A stretch of DNA of 64,000 nucleotides from Halomarinibacterium sp034670265 (lineage in GTDB: Bacteria; Bacteroidota; Bacteroidia; Flavobacteriales; Flavobacteriaceae), in NCBI GenBank assembly GCA_034670265.1, contig JAXMNU010000002.1, forward strand, positions 124,001 to 188,000, in the 5' to 3' direction. Each line of letters begins with the position of its first letter. Positions within the stretch are counted from its first letter, which is position 1. Positions 8,216 through 16,520 of the stretch are shown here, piece by piece. The notes beneath the pieces were generated by a model. The model made no database searches. It saw only the letters and a list, made by a program, of their open reading frames with translations, and was not told the DNA's origin. The translations under genes were made by a program, and so were the position numbers.

Positions 8216-9073
8216 TTATTTAATACTTCTAATAATAGAGTTTTCAATATCTCCAAAATGCTTCCGGCTTGGCACATGTTTAGAATCTTCTAGTAAAACA
8301 ACTCCTCTTAAAGAAGGGAATAGTTGCTTAGCACGTTTTATCATTTTTTTACCCGGAAACATGATATCTTTTTCAGCTGCGAAAATGCTAATTGGTGTTT
8401 TTATATTATTAGCTGATCCTTTAGAAATTATAGGAAGTGGCGAGAAATCCATATTACAGTGTTGAAATGTAGTAGACATATAGGTTAACGCAAAATCATC
8501 GTATTCAGAAAAGAGTACACCCATTACTTTTTTAATGTGTTTTTGATTATTAGTTTTGATAAACTTTTTTAATGGTATAAACATTTTGAATAAACCTACA
8601 AGAGGATTACCATTTACGATATAGACTGGGGCTATTAAGAAAACCTGTCTAATTGGTGTTTCATTAAACTCTAGTGCTTTTAAGCTAATGAAACCCCCAA
8701 AGGAAAAACCAACTAAGGTTACATTTTTTAATCTTAGTTTTATGATCACTTCAATAAGCCATTTACCATAATCCATTGATTTCATATCTAGTCTATTCTC
8801 TGCACTTTTATTGGGTTGCGCCAGCACATCAATAGCATACACGCAATATTGTGATGCCAGCTTAGGGAAGGACTCTAAAATTTGAGGTGCGCAACCTCCT
8901 GTTCCATGAATCAGTACTAAAGGAGGATTTTTAGTATTGCCAGTAGTAATAACATGAGTGACTCCAAACTTTGTTTCTACAGCTTTTTCTGAATATTCAA
9001 TATTCAACTCATCTAACTTTTGATTGTAAAGGGTTATGATTTTTTCTTTACCTTCTTTAGTTTTGAAAAACAT
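8216..9073 (-). CDS. Alpha/beta hydrolase
   Basis: A 285-residue serine hydrolase with the full catalytic layout: oxyanion-hole motif HGTGG (56-60), nucleophile elbow GFSFGG with S124, an acidic residue in AAEKDIMFP and the histidine in DSKHVPSRKHF near the C-terminus. No signal peptide is seen, so it is probably cytoplasmic. The substrate is not predictable; esterase, lipase or peptidase-like activities are all possible. It lies within a minus-strand run of hydrolytic genes in the island. Confidence 0.87.
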   Translation of the reverse strand: MFFKTKEGKEKIITLYNQKLDELNIEYSEKAVETKFGVTHVITTGNTKNPPLVLIHGTGGCAPQILESFPKLASQYCVYAIDVLAQPNKSAENRLDMKSMDYGKWLIEVIIKLRLKNVTLVGFSFGGFISLKALEFNETPIRQVFLIAPVYIVNGNPLVGLFKMFIPLKKFIKTNNQKHIKKVMGVLFSEYDDFALTYMSTTFQHCNMDFSPLPIISKGSANNIKTPISIFAAEKDIMFPGKKMIKRAKQLFPSLRGVVLLEDSKHVPSRKHFGDIENSIIRSIK

Positions 9074-9164
9074 ATTTATTCTTTATTTGATTGATGATTG
9101 TAATAGTTTTTTTGATTAAATGATATATGACTATTTCTGATTTTAATACTTTATAGCCTATATT

Positions 9165-10598
9165 TTATTTTTCAATAATTAAGTTTTCCAAATACCTAAG
9201 AGCCGTAGCTATTAAATTCTTTCGGTTTTTTGCCTTTTCATTAAAAGAATCCAAAGTCTCTCTATTTAATTTTCTTCCCTTCACAAAAACATAGGTTGGA
9301 TTACGAAGTGTCGATAACTCAACAAGAGGATTTTCATCCACTAATAATAAGTTGGCAATCTTGCCTTCTTCAATAGTTCCAAGTTGATTCATCATTGAAT
9401 GTGTTTGGGAAGCATTTACAGTAGCCGTTTTCAAAACTTCGTAATTAGAAAGTCCAGCTTCTTTGTAAAAATTCAGTTCTTGATGGATTGAAAAACCGGG
9501 AAGGGTAACTCCAATACCGCCATCAGTTCCACAAATTATAGTAACACCCGCTTCATGTAGCTTTTTAACGATGGTCATATGAAAATCGTGCTGTTTTTTT
9601 ATCCTATCAACGGTCGTAGGATCTTCTTTTTTTGCATTAAACCAACGTTCAAACTGTTCTTTGCTATCCGTTTTTTTAATGAGTGGATTCATGTATTTTA
9701 ATGATTCTGATTCTAAAATGTAATCATCCATCATCATTTGATAAATATTATTAAATACCGTAATTGTAGGACTATAATTTGTGTGTTTGGATTGCGAAAT
9801 TGAATCAATTATGGGTTGCAGTTTAATAGTATCTAAATCAAACTGTAAGGGTTGCTGTACAATTTCTTCGGCATGTTCAATAGTTTTGATTTGAAAATTC
9901 AAATGATATGAAAAAGATACTTTTTGAGAAGGGTGAGCAACAATGTCAATTTCAGAAATCTTGGCTTGTTCAATAACAGCATCAAAAATCTCTTTATCCA
10001 ATCCATAATATGTTTTGATGAAATCGTAACCTCTGTCTTTATATGAAATCACCTTGTCTTTAGCTTCACTCGGATTACTTAGATTTAAATTGTCATCACC
10101 AATGAATTCTGAGCCTGTTAATTTTGGTCCTGTCGTAAAAAACGATGGTGAAAAAATATTTTCTTCCATTACATCTTCTTTAATTCTTAAATGCATTGGC
10201 ATACCCCAAAGATTTCTAACGGCTGTTACCCCATTGGATAGGTAGAGCCCGAGTTCATATCTATCCCACACATGTACGTGCATATCGATAAGTCCTGGTG
10301 TTAGATACTTATCCTCTCCATCAAAAATTTGAATTCCATTGACCTCAATAGTATCAGCAATCTTTTCAATAATTCCCTCTTTTATATACACCATTTTATT
10401 AACTAAAACAGTGTCTTGGTTCATTGGGATAACATTGACGTTCTTAATGAGATAAGAATTATTAGATATTGATTCATTCTTATTAATATCGAGATAATTT
10501 GTTCCTGATGAATCAATCCAAAGTGCAATGATTCCTATGAGCACTAGCAAGCCGATAAGAGCGAAGACAATTTTTAAAATTCGTTTTATTATTTTCAT
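9165..10598 (-). CDS. Membrane-anchored amidohydrolase
   Basis: A 477-residue protein. A basic N-terminus is followed by one hydrophobic helix (about 8-28), giving a membrane anchor or uncleaved signal. The metal-dependent amidohydrolase domain follows. LTPGLIDMHVHVWD carries the HxH metal ligands (107-109). Further histidines occur in IVAHPSQK and TIEHAEE, and the late aspartate is in CGTDGGIG. The usual imidazolonepropionase/prolidase-like ending is LGTIEEGKIANLLLVDENPL. I chose ATG 10598 over a TTG six codons upstream. The substrate is unknown; cyclic amides or dipeptides are typical. Confidence 0.88.
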   Translation of the reverse strand: MKIIKRILKIVFALIGLLVLIGIIALWIDSSGTNYLDINKNESISNNSYLIKNVNVIPMNQDTVLVNKMVYIKEGIIEKIADTIEVNGIQIFDGEDKYLTPGLIDMHVHVWDRYELGLYLSNGVTAVRNLWGMPMHLRIKEDVMEENIFSPSFFTTGPKLTGSEFIGDDNLNLSNPSEAKDKVISYKDRGYDFIKTYYGLDKEIFDAVIEQAKISEIDIVAHPSQKVSFSYHLNFQIKTIEHAEEIVQQPLQFDLDTIKLQPIIDSISQSKHTNYSPTITVFNNIYQMMMDDYILESESLKYMNPLIKKTDSKEQFERWFNAKKEDPTTVDRIKKQHDFHMTIVKKLHEAGVTIICGTDGGIGVTLPGFSIHQELNFYKEAGLSNYEVLKTATVNASQTHSMMNQLGTIEEGKIANLLLVDENPLVELSTLRNPTYVFVKGRKLNRETLDSFNEKAKNRKNLIATALRYLENLIIEK

Positions 10599-10718
10599 TT
10601 GTATAAATTTAAACAACTGATGGTATCAGTTAAAAATAATTAGTAGCTGCTCGTTTAAAAAACATTTGCTGTTCGTTTTTTTATTATGATTTATAAATTG
10701 AGATCATCTACAGCCCAG

Positions 10719-11651
10719 CTAAATAGTGATCACCACATTTCCTCTTTTATGCCCCATTTCAACATATTTATGCGCTTCGGCAATTTTTTCTAAAGGATAT
10801 ATGCTATCAATAACAGGCTTAATCTTCTCTTGTTCTGCTAAAAATTTTAAATTTAAAAAAGCTTCTTTTGGAGTTAATGGAGTCCCATGATCGATAGATA
10901 TATATTTGCCATTTGAAGTCAATGCTTTTTTGCTCTTATCTTTTAGTTTCGATGATTTCGAATTGCCTACAGCATCAATAACATATTTATAAGTTTCCAA
11001 TTGTGTTTCAGCATTTTCTATGGTGTAATCAATCACCTTATCACTTCCTAAAGATTCTACTAATTTGAAATTTCTACCACTGCATACACTAGTAACATGA
11101 GCACCCATATACTTCGCCAACTGTATCGCCATGGTACCTATACTTCCTGACGCCCCATAAATTAAAACCCTGTCGCCCCTGTTTATACTCGTCTTTTTTA
11201 ATAAATGAGAAGCCAGCAAACCACCATAAGGAATCGCAGCAGCTTCCTCAAAACTAAGATTCACAGGTTTTAGTGCCAGATTCCAATCTTCGGGTAAACA
11301 AATATATTCTGCATAAGAACCAAAACGGCGTTTGGTAGTTGAAATAGAACCGTAGGCAAAAACCTCATCCCCTATTTCAAACATTGACACATCTTTACCT
11401 TTGCTCTGTACAATTCCAGCTGTTACCATTCCCAATACAGGGTTTCTTGGACGTCCAAAACCAAATATAAGTTGAAGTATAAATCTGGGGATTAAAGGTT
11501 CATTCATTCTCCGAATAAGAACATCACTTGTAGTTACTGAAGTAGCACAGGTTTTTATAAGTACTTCATTATCTTTTGGTGTTGGTTTTTTTACATTACT
11601 TAGCACCAGATTTTCTACCTCCCCATATTTTAGACATTCTATTGCTTTCAT
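10719..11651 (-). CDS. NAD(P)-dependent alcohol dehydrogenase, MDR superfamily
   Basis: A 310-residue medium-chain dehydrogenase/reductase. It has the N-terminal GroES-like domain (MKAIECLKYGEVENLVLSN, PKDNEVLIKTCATSV) and a Rossmann domain with YGASGSIGTMAIQLAK. No cysteine-rich structural-zinc loop is seen, so it is closer to quinone oxidoreductase-type members. The frame extends upstream to an ATG at 11735 that overlaps the previous stop as TAATG. That would add 28 atypical residues, so I prefer the family-like start but cannot exclude the coupled one. Confidence 0.87.
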   Translation of the reverse strand: MKAIECLKYGEVENLVLSNVKKPTPKDNEVLIKTCATSVTTSDVLIRRMNEPLIPRFILQLIFGFGRPRNPVLGMVTAGIVQSKGKDVSMFEIGDEVFAYGSISTTKRRFGSYAEYICLPEDWNLALKPVNLSFEEAAAIPYGGLLASHLLKKTSINRGDRVLIYGASGSIGTMAIQLAKYMGAHVTSVCSGRNFKLVESLGSDKVIDYTIENAETQLETYKYVIDAVGNSKSSKLKDKSKKALTSNGKYISIDHGTPLTPKEAFLNLKFLAEQEKIKPVIDSIYPLEKIAEAHKYVEMGHKRGNVVITI

Positions 11652-11734
11652 ATCTATTGTTTTACTGCAAAATTGGTAAATGTGTGTGGTATAAAAGTTC
11701 ATGTTTTGAAATTGGAACAAACCTTTGCTTTTCA

Positions 11735-12640
11735 TTATTCCTTTTTAAGAGCAAAGATGATTTTTGCGTCTACCCAAAAAATATCTACATTTTCAAAATC
11801 TTCTGACCCTACATTTCTGCTAAAGAAAAGGTATTTACCGTCTGGTGTTATACTAGCAGAAGCTTCCCAAGCGTTAGTGTTTATTTTGTCGCCTAAATTA
11901 ATTGCATTACCCCAAGTACCGTCTTTTTGTTTAAAACTGATATAAATATCAGATTCTCCAAAACCATCTGCCCTTTCAGCATCAAATAACAAATATGATT
12001 CATCTGGAGCTATAAATGGATGACTTAAAAAAGTTCCTGTGTTTATCGCTTTGGGCAAAGCTATAGGTTCTTCATACTTACCATCTATCAAACGTGAATA
12101 GCGAATTGGAAAAGTTGAATCATTCTCTTTATAGGTATCAAAATAAAAGGTACCATTTGCAGACGATGAAAGTCGCATAATATACATAGAATCATTACTT
12201 ACAGTAGGAGGTTCTAGTTTTTGTAATTCAGACCATCCAGTCTCCGTTCTTTTTAGATACCTGTCACCTAAATGCATGGTTTCACCGTCCGGAGATATTA
12301 CTGGTCGTCCTATCCATGGAGATGCTACTTCTGATTTTTCCCACATCCCATTAATTTCATTGTATTTGTATTCATAAAAAGCTGATTTTTTATTTTCCTC
12401 TCCTCTTCTAATAAAATAAAACGCTTTCATATCTTTTGAGAATGCACCATCATATTCATAAATTTCTGTAGAAATTACCCCAGGTGCAAAAGGAATTGGC
12501 GTTAATCCTGGTGGTTTTTGTCCCAGATAAAATTCTTCTAAATTTTTTTCCTTATCACCTTTTGATTTATGTTCTACATTGTTACACGCATTCATAGCTA
12601 ATGCTGTCACAAAGAGTATAAAGTAATGTGTTATTTTCAT
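11735..12640 (-). CDS. PD40/TolB-like beta-propeller lipoprotein
   Basis: A 301-residue secreted protein with a lipoprotein-type signal peptide (hydrophobic stretch, then AMNAC with C19). It contains repeated WD40-like PD40 blades such as RPVISPDGETMHLG, HPFIAPDESYLLFDAE and ASITPDGKYLFFSRN, typical of TolB-related propellers. These bind proteins or ligands at the envelope; no enzymatic motif is present. The stop overlaps a potential ATG of the downstream dehydrogenase. The island context gives no clear partner. Confidence 0.82.
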   Translation of the reverse strand: MKITHYFILFVTALAMNACNNVEHKSKGDKEKNLEEFYLGQKPPGLTPIPFAPGVISTEIYEYDGAFSKDMKAFYFIRRGEENKKSAFYEYKYNEINGMWEKSEVASPWIGRPVISPDGETMHLGDRYLKRTETGWSELQKLEPPTVSNDSMYIMRLSSSANGTFYFDTYKENDSTFPIRYSRLIDGKYEEPIALPKAINTGTFLSHPFIAPDESYLLFDAERADGFGESDIYISFKQKDGTWGNAINLGDKINTNAWEASASITPDGKYLFFSRNVGSEDFENVDIFWVDAKIIFALKKE

Positions 12641-12820
12641 ATTTTATTTTTTAAGATTAACTTCTTTAATTAAAACCCAGATTACAAATGCTAATTCGCC
12701 CAGTGTGGTTAACATATAAAGCTTGTTTTTTGATTGAGTTAGTTATCTCAGCTCATTGTTGCTAACTGTATTAAATTTACGACATCACCTGCCAATACTT
12801 ATACAAAATGTTAGCCTTAG

Positions 12821-14074
12821 TTATTTTCTTTTAAGTTCCTCGATTCTTTTCTTATAGAGATCGTTACCACTCAACTCAAAAGCTTTAGTTACCTGTTTAA
12901 TTGCATTAGCAAAGTCCCCTTGTGCTTCATAGTAATCGGCCATTGAATTATAAACATTTGCGCTTTCAGGATAATACTCAGTAGCAAGTTCAAAGTACAT
13001 TTTCGCCTTTTCAGGTTGCCCCATTTCTAAATTCATATAACCATAGCCACTAAACATTTCCTCAATCATTGGAGGGAAGGGATAGCCGAAATGCGTTGAA
13101 TAGATTTCTTCTTGTTTTTCCAATTGCGCAACCAAATCTTCTACTTTCGTTTCAGGATTATTATATTTTTGCGGAGATTTAAACTGGTACCATTTAAAAA
13201 GAAAAATCAATCCATCTCTCATCGTTGGGAGCGGAACGGTACCATGTAAATCTTCATTGTACACCTTCCATGAGAAAATTAATCCACTCTGATTTTGAGA
13301 GGTCGCAAAAGCTGAAAAGTCAATGATTGAACGTGCAAACAAAGTGAATTCTGAAGCGTCGTCCATAATATTCTCCAAGGTTATTTCTTCATCCCACATA
13401 TGTAGCTGTTCTGCTGCTAAAGACACATAAAGAGATTTGCCTTCATAACTTTCTGAACTCAGCTTTTCTTTTGCCTCCTTAAATAATTTTTGGTCGTCCC
13501 AATCCAAACTTGGATCTATGGCTATATAATTTTGGAAGAGATGCTTATGATTAATCAGCATATTTATCGTAAACAGTCCTGCATATGAATGGCCTATTAA
13601 TGTACGGTAAGGCGTAGTGGGATATTTATTGTCAATATATGGGATGAGTTCCTCTTCCATAAATTTAGTAAAGGTTTCAGCACCTCCAGTATCTTTATCC
13701 ATTGCCTGCCCACGCCTCATTTTAATCTGTGAAGTAGTTAAGTCACGTATCCTGTTGGTTTTGTTAGAAATACCAATTAGAATCATATGAGGCAAATAAT
13801 GTCCCCAATAATTGTCATAAACTGCTTCTAAATTTTCTTTCAAAGAAAATCCATCTAACAAATAAACAACAGGATATTTTACATTACTATTTGGGTTATA
13901 ATTCTCAGGGAGTTTAACCCAAAACTCTCGATATTCTTTTAATAACTCTGAATATACGGTATCAACAATTTCTGTTTCAAATTCACTCGATTGTATCAAC
14001 TTCGATTGTGATGATATTTCTTGAAAGACAATAAGGAGTCCTATTGTCAATACTATTTTTAATACGCTGGTCAT
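12821..14074 (-). CDS. Secreted esterase (IroE/Fes-like alpha/beta hydrolase) with C-terminal TPR
   Basis: A 417-residue protein. The N-terminal signal peptide ends around SSQS. The esterase-D-type domain has YPVVYLLDG (68-75) and nucleophile elbow GHSYAG with S163. A histidine in YNEDLHGTVPLP probably completes the triad. Residues about 340-410 form tetratricopeptide repeats (AKMYFELATEYYPES, YYEAQGDFANAIKQV). The family includes siderophore esterases and carbohydrate esterases. A periplasmic location is likely; the substrate is unknown. This domain pairing is common in Bacteroidota. Confidence 0.87.
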   Translation of the reverse strand: MTSVLKIVLTIGLLIVFQEISSQSKLIQSSEFETEIVDTVYSELLKEYREFWVKLPENYNPNSNVKYPVVYLLDGFSLKENLEAVYDNYWGHYLPHMILIGISNKTNRIRDLTTSQIKMRRGQAMDKDTGGAETFTKFMEEELIPYIDNKYPTTPYRTLIGHSYAGLFTINMLINHKHLFQNYIAIDPSLDWDDQKLFKEAKEKLSSESYEGKSLYVSLAAEQLHMWDEEITLENIMDDASEFTLFARSIIDFSAFATSQNQSGLIFSWKVYNEDLHGTVPLPTMRDGLIFLFKWYQFKSPQKYNNPETKVEDLVAQLEKQEEIYSTHFGYPFPPMIEEMFSGYGYMNLEMGQPEKAKMYFELATEYYPESANVYNSMADYYEAQGDFANAIKQVTKAFELSGNDLYKKRIEELKRK

Positions 14075-14151
14075 TTTATTATTTTTATTAATTGTTATAT
14101 ATTTTTTTATCGTTGGATAAAGTTCTAAAGCTATCTATTTTAAATAGTATC

Positions 14152-14832
14152 CTATATTTCGCTTTCACTCTGAGCAAACGATTTATATGGTTTACGAATT
14201 ATTGATATTCCAATCCATATAAACCAAACAATTTGACTAATTCCAAAAATTTCTTTGAAAATGTCAAAAGGTAAAATAGTTAGAATGCCTGCAAGCGCAA
14301 CAAGAAGACCCAAAAGATTCAATGGTTTTGAGAAAAACGAATATTTTAAAGCTGCTATACTTAAAAGTAATACCCAAACTCCTCCAACAATTTCGTTGCC
14401 TCCGCCAAGTCCTTCTGAAACAATACCAATACTTGTCCAAATTGAGATAGCCTTTTGTGGCTCCTCAATTCCAATTTCAATAACGGAATTAAGTCCAATA
14501 TTTGCAATCATCCCACTGGCTATAACCAATCCAACCCAGATTACTCCAAAAACAGAGGCTAGTATCGAAAGATTGGGCACATAATCTTTTATTTTTTGGT
14601 GAATTGAAACCACTAATACAGCTAGTAAAATTCCAAATAAAACATAACTTATCAAGTTTATTGTTAATAGCATTACATAGTTATCAGACAAGAAATTTAC
14701 TCTTTCAATTTCAGTTGCGCCTGCTTTTGGATACTCTAATATTCCACCATAAACTATAAACGCTATAATGTAGATTAATCCAAGTGAAATTGAGCAAAAT
14801 CCACTAAGCTTTTGTAATGTTTTTGTATTCAA
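14152..14832 (-). CDS. DUF4386-like multi-pass membrane protein
   Basis: A 226-residue protein dominated by about six hydrophobic helices, separated by short polar loops. It has the N-terminal LSGFCSISLGLIYIIAFIV and a small, glycine-rich GLGGGNEIVGGVW turn. The pattern is like the DUF4386/DUF998-type small membrane proteins of unknown function. There are no catalytic motifs and it is an inner-membrane protein by prediction. It lies between the outer-membrane protein and esterase genes of the island, all on the same strand. Confidence 0.65.
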   Translation of the reverse strand: MNTKTLQKLSGFCSISLGLIYIIAFIVYGGILEYPKAGATEIERVNFLSDNYVMLLTINLISYVLFGILLAVLVVSIHQKIKDYVPNLSILASVFGVIWVGLVIASGMIANIGLNSVIEIGIEEPQKAISIWTSIGIVSEGLGGGNEIVGGVWVLLLSIAALKYSFFSKPLNLLGLLVALAGILTILPFDIFKEIFGISQIVWFIWIGISIIRKPYKSFAQSESEI

Positions 14833-14873
14833 TATTATAAAAAGTTTCTTTTTAATAAAATTATTATTTAAAC

Positions 14874-15476
14874 TTATAACCAGCTAAAGCCTAATCCTAC
14901 ATTAAAGAGTACTGCATCTCTGTGTGCGTCTCCTTCTAAAGACGCACGACCAAGAACCAATTTAGACTGAACATTTAGTGCAAAGTTTTTCTTTTTATAA
15001 ATTTCGTATCCCGTACTTGCCATGATGGCACAACCAAAGTTCCAATCGTCATTTACGTCGTCTTTAATATCATATAGTGCCGGCGAATCTATGGCTAAAC
15101 CAATTCCTCCATGGATCCACCAACGATCTTTTACCCAATATTGAACGGATGGAATAAAACCTCCAAAGTTCCTATCATTATCCTCAAACTCATAAATATT
15201 TCCTGGCAAAGCGGCAGTAATAGCGAGTTTTTCATTTAACATGTAACCAAACTTTACATCTGGAAAAACGAAGGTTCCTTGAGATTTGTCGAAGGTTTGA
15301 ATACCTTCACTATCTTCTAAACTGATTAGACCTCCACCTACTACAAATTCAAAGATAAAGCCATCTCGCTGCGTTGTTGTTTCAGAATCTGCGTTTTGTG
15401 CATATGTTGTACTTGATACGAATGCAAAGGCTACACAAGCCATTTTTAATACCATTTGTTTTTTGATTGTTTTCAT
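14874..15476 (-). CDS. Outer-membrane beta-barrel protein
   Basis: A 200-residue protein from the chosen start (MKTIKKQMVLKMA). A signal peptide ends at TTYAQ, followed by alternating hydrophobic strands typical of a small eight-stranded barrel: FIFEFVVGGGLISL, FVFPDVKFGYML, WIHGGIGLAI, ALNVQSKLVLGRA, and a terminal AVLFNVGLGFSWL with an aromatic near the end. Upstream in-frame ATGs at 15491 and 15527 would put extra basic residues before the signal. The function is unknown; such barrels include adhesins and OmpA/OmpW-like proteins. Confidence 0.75.
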   Translation of the reverse strand: MKTIKKQMVLKMACVAFAFVSSTTYAQNADSETTTQRDGFIFEFVVGGGLISLEDSEGIQTFDKSQGTFVFPDVKFGYMLNEKLAITAALPGNIYEFEDNDRNFGGFIPSVQYWVKDRWWIHGGIGLAIDSPALYDIKDDVNDDWNFGCAIMASTGYEIYKKKNFALNVQSKLVLGRASLEGDAHRDAVLFNVGLGFSWL

Positions 15477-15728
15477 TGTAATTGATTTCATAATTGTTCG
15501 TTTTTTGATTGATTGATTTGATTTCATTTTTTTTGATTATTGATTGATTTTGTAATCTCAGTTATTGCATTTCCTGTATGTAAGGTTGTTTTACTTTCGA
15601 TTAACAGGATTGTATTTCTTTAATTTGATCCTTTACGTTTACCATAAGATATATGACTTCTAAAAAGGAAGGGCTAAACTAGGTTTAGTACTTATGATTT
15701 ATGAATACTATGATAGATTGTATTATAA

Positions 15729-15878
15729 TTATTTTTTAGTACCATATTCTAAGGCAGCACCAATAGCAATACCCAGAACAAACCATAATCCCATATTTGA
15801 GGTCAAGTAGCCTACAATACACCCTAGGATAATCCCGATTCCTAATTTTACACCTTTTCTACTTTTTTTAGTTTTCAT
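15729..15878 (-). CDS. Small glycine-zipper membrane protein (49 aa), hypothetical
   Basis: A short ORF with ATG at 15876-15878. It begins with a lysine-rich stretch (MKTKKSRKGVK) followed by about 33 hydrophobic, glycine-spaced residues in two segments (LGIGIILGCIVGYL and GLWFVLGIAIGAAL), then YGTKK. This looks like a basic-inside, two-helix hairpin membrane protein resembling glycine-zipper proteins. It is too short for family assignment, but the composition is far from random for this AT-rich DNA. It stands alone between the barrel protein and the second GNAT gene. Confidence 0.6.
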   Translation of the reverse strand: MKTKKSRKGVKLGIGIILGCIVGYLTSNMGLWFVLGIAIGAALEYGTKK

Positions 15879-15960
15879 TTTTTATTGATTGTATTAATTA
15901 CTTTCAAAAGTAGGATGAATGAAAGCGTTTAAAGTTCTATTTTATGAATCAGAACTAAGT

Positions 15961-16482
15961 TTAAGAATTGAATATTATTGGGTGATTATTAATAATAAAT
16001 CGATTTAAAGTTTCTTTGGATATAGCTTCTGGATAAGACATAACCAATAAATCAATTTTACGATTATCGACACTTGAAGGCACTTTGTAATCGTGTAAGT
16101 TTAATTTAAATCCTAATCGCTCGTAAAAATTTATTCGTCTTTGGTCAATACTTGATGCTGGTAACTCCACTTCTAAAAGAATAGACTTGTCATCATTATT
16201 AATAAACGTATTGAGAATTAGTTTCCCAAAACCTTTATTTCTAATACTTTTACTTGTTGCAAAGTGGTCAATATATCTAAACATTTCAAGATCCCACCAT
16301 AGAATAAACCCAATAAACTGATTGTGATCAATTAGAATCTCAAAATGATAATTGCTTCTTTTTAAAACGCGTTTTTGGCCATCTAAAGTCCTTCTTTCTT
16401 CAAGAGGGAAAGCATCATTATAAAGTTCCCACGCTTGATGGAAATCATTATCGGTACTTTTTTTTAGTCTTTTTAGTTTCAT
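15961..16482 (-). CDS. GNAT family N-acetyltransferase
   Basis: A 173-residue acetyltransferase of minimal size. The core shows the order FHQAWELYNDAFPLEERR, strand FEILIDHNQFIGFILWWD, and motif A in FATSKSIRNKGFGKLI (the R/Q-x-x-G-x-G/A acetyl-CoA loop as RNKGFGK). Motif B is INFYERLGF. I start at MKLKRLKKS; the longer frame to 16542 would overlap the upstream CocE-type gene. The acceptor is unknown. It is the second GNAT of the island. Confidence 0.83.
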   Translation of the reverse strand: MKLKRLKKSTDNDFHQAWELYNDAFPLEERRTLDGQKRVLKRSNYHFEILIDHNQFIGFILWWDLEMFRYIDHFATSKSIRNKGFGKLILNTFINNDDKSILLEVELPASSIDQRRINFYERLGFKLNLHDYKVPSSVDNRKIDLLVMSYPEAISKETLNRFIINNHPIIFNS

Positions 16483-16520
16483 TATATAGATGCTTGATAA
16501 GATATAAATATCAGAATTTG

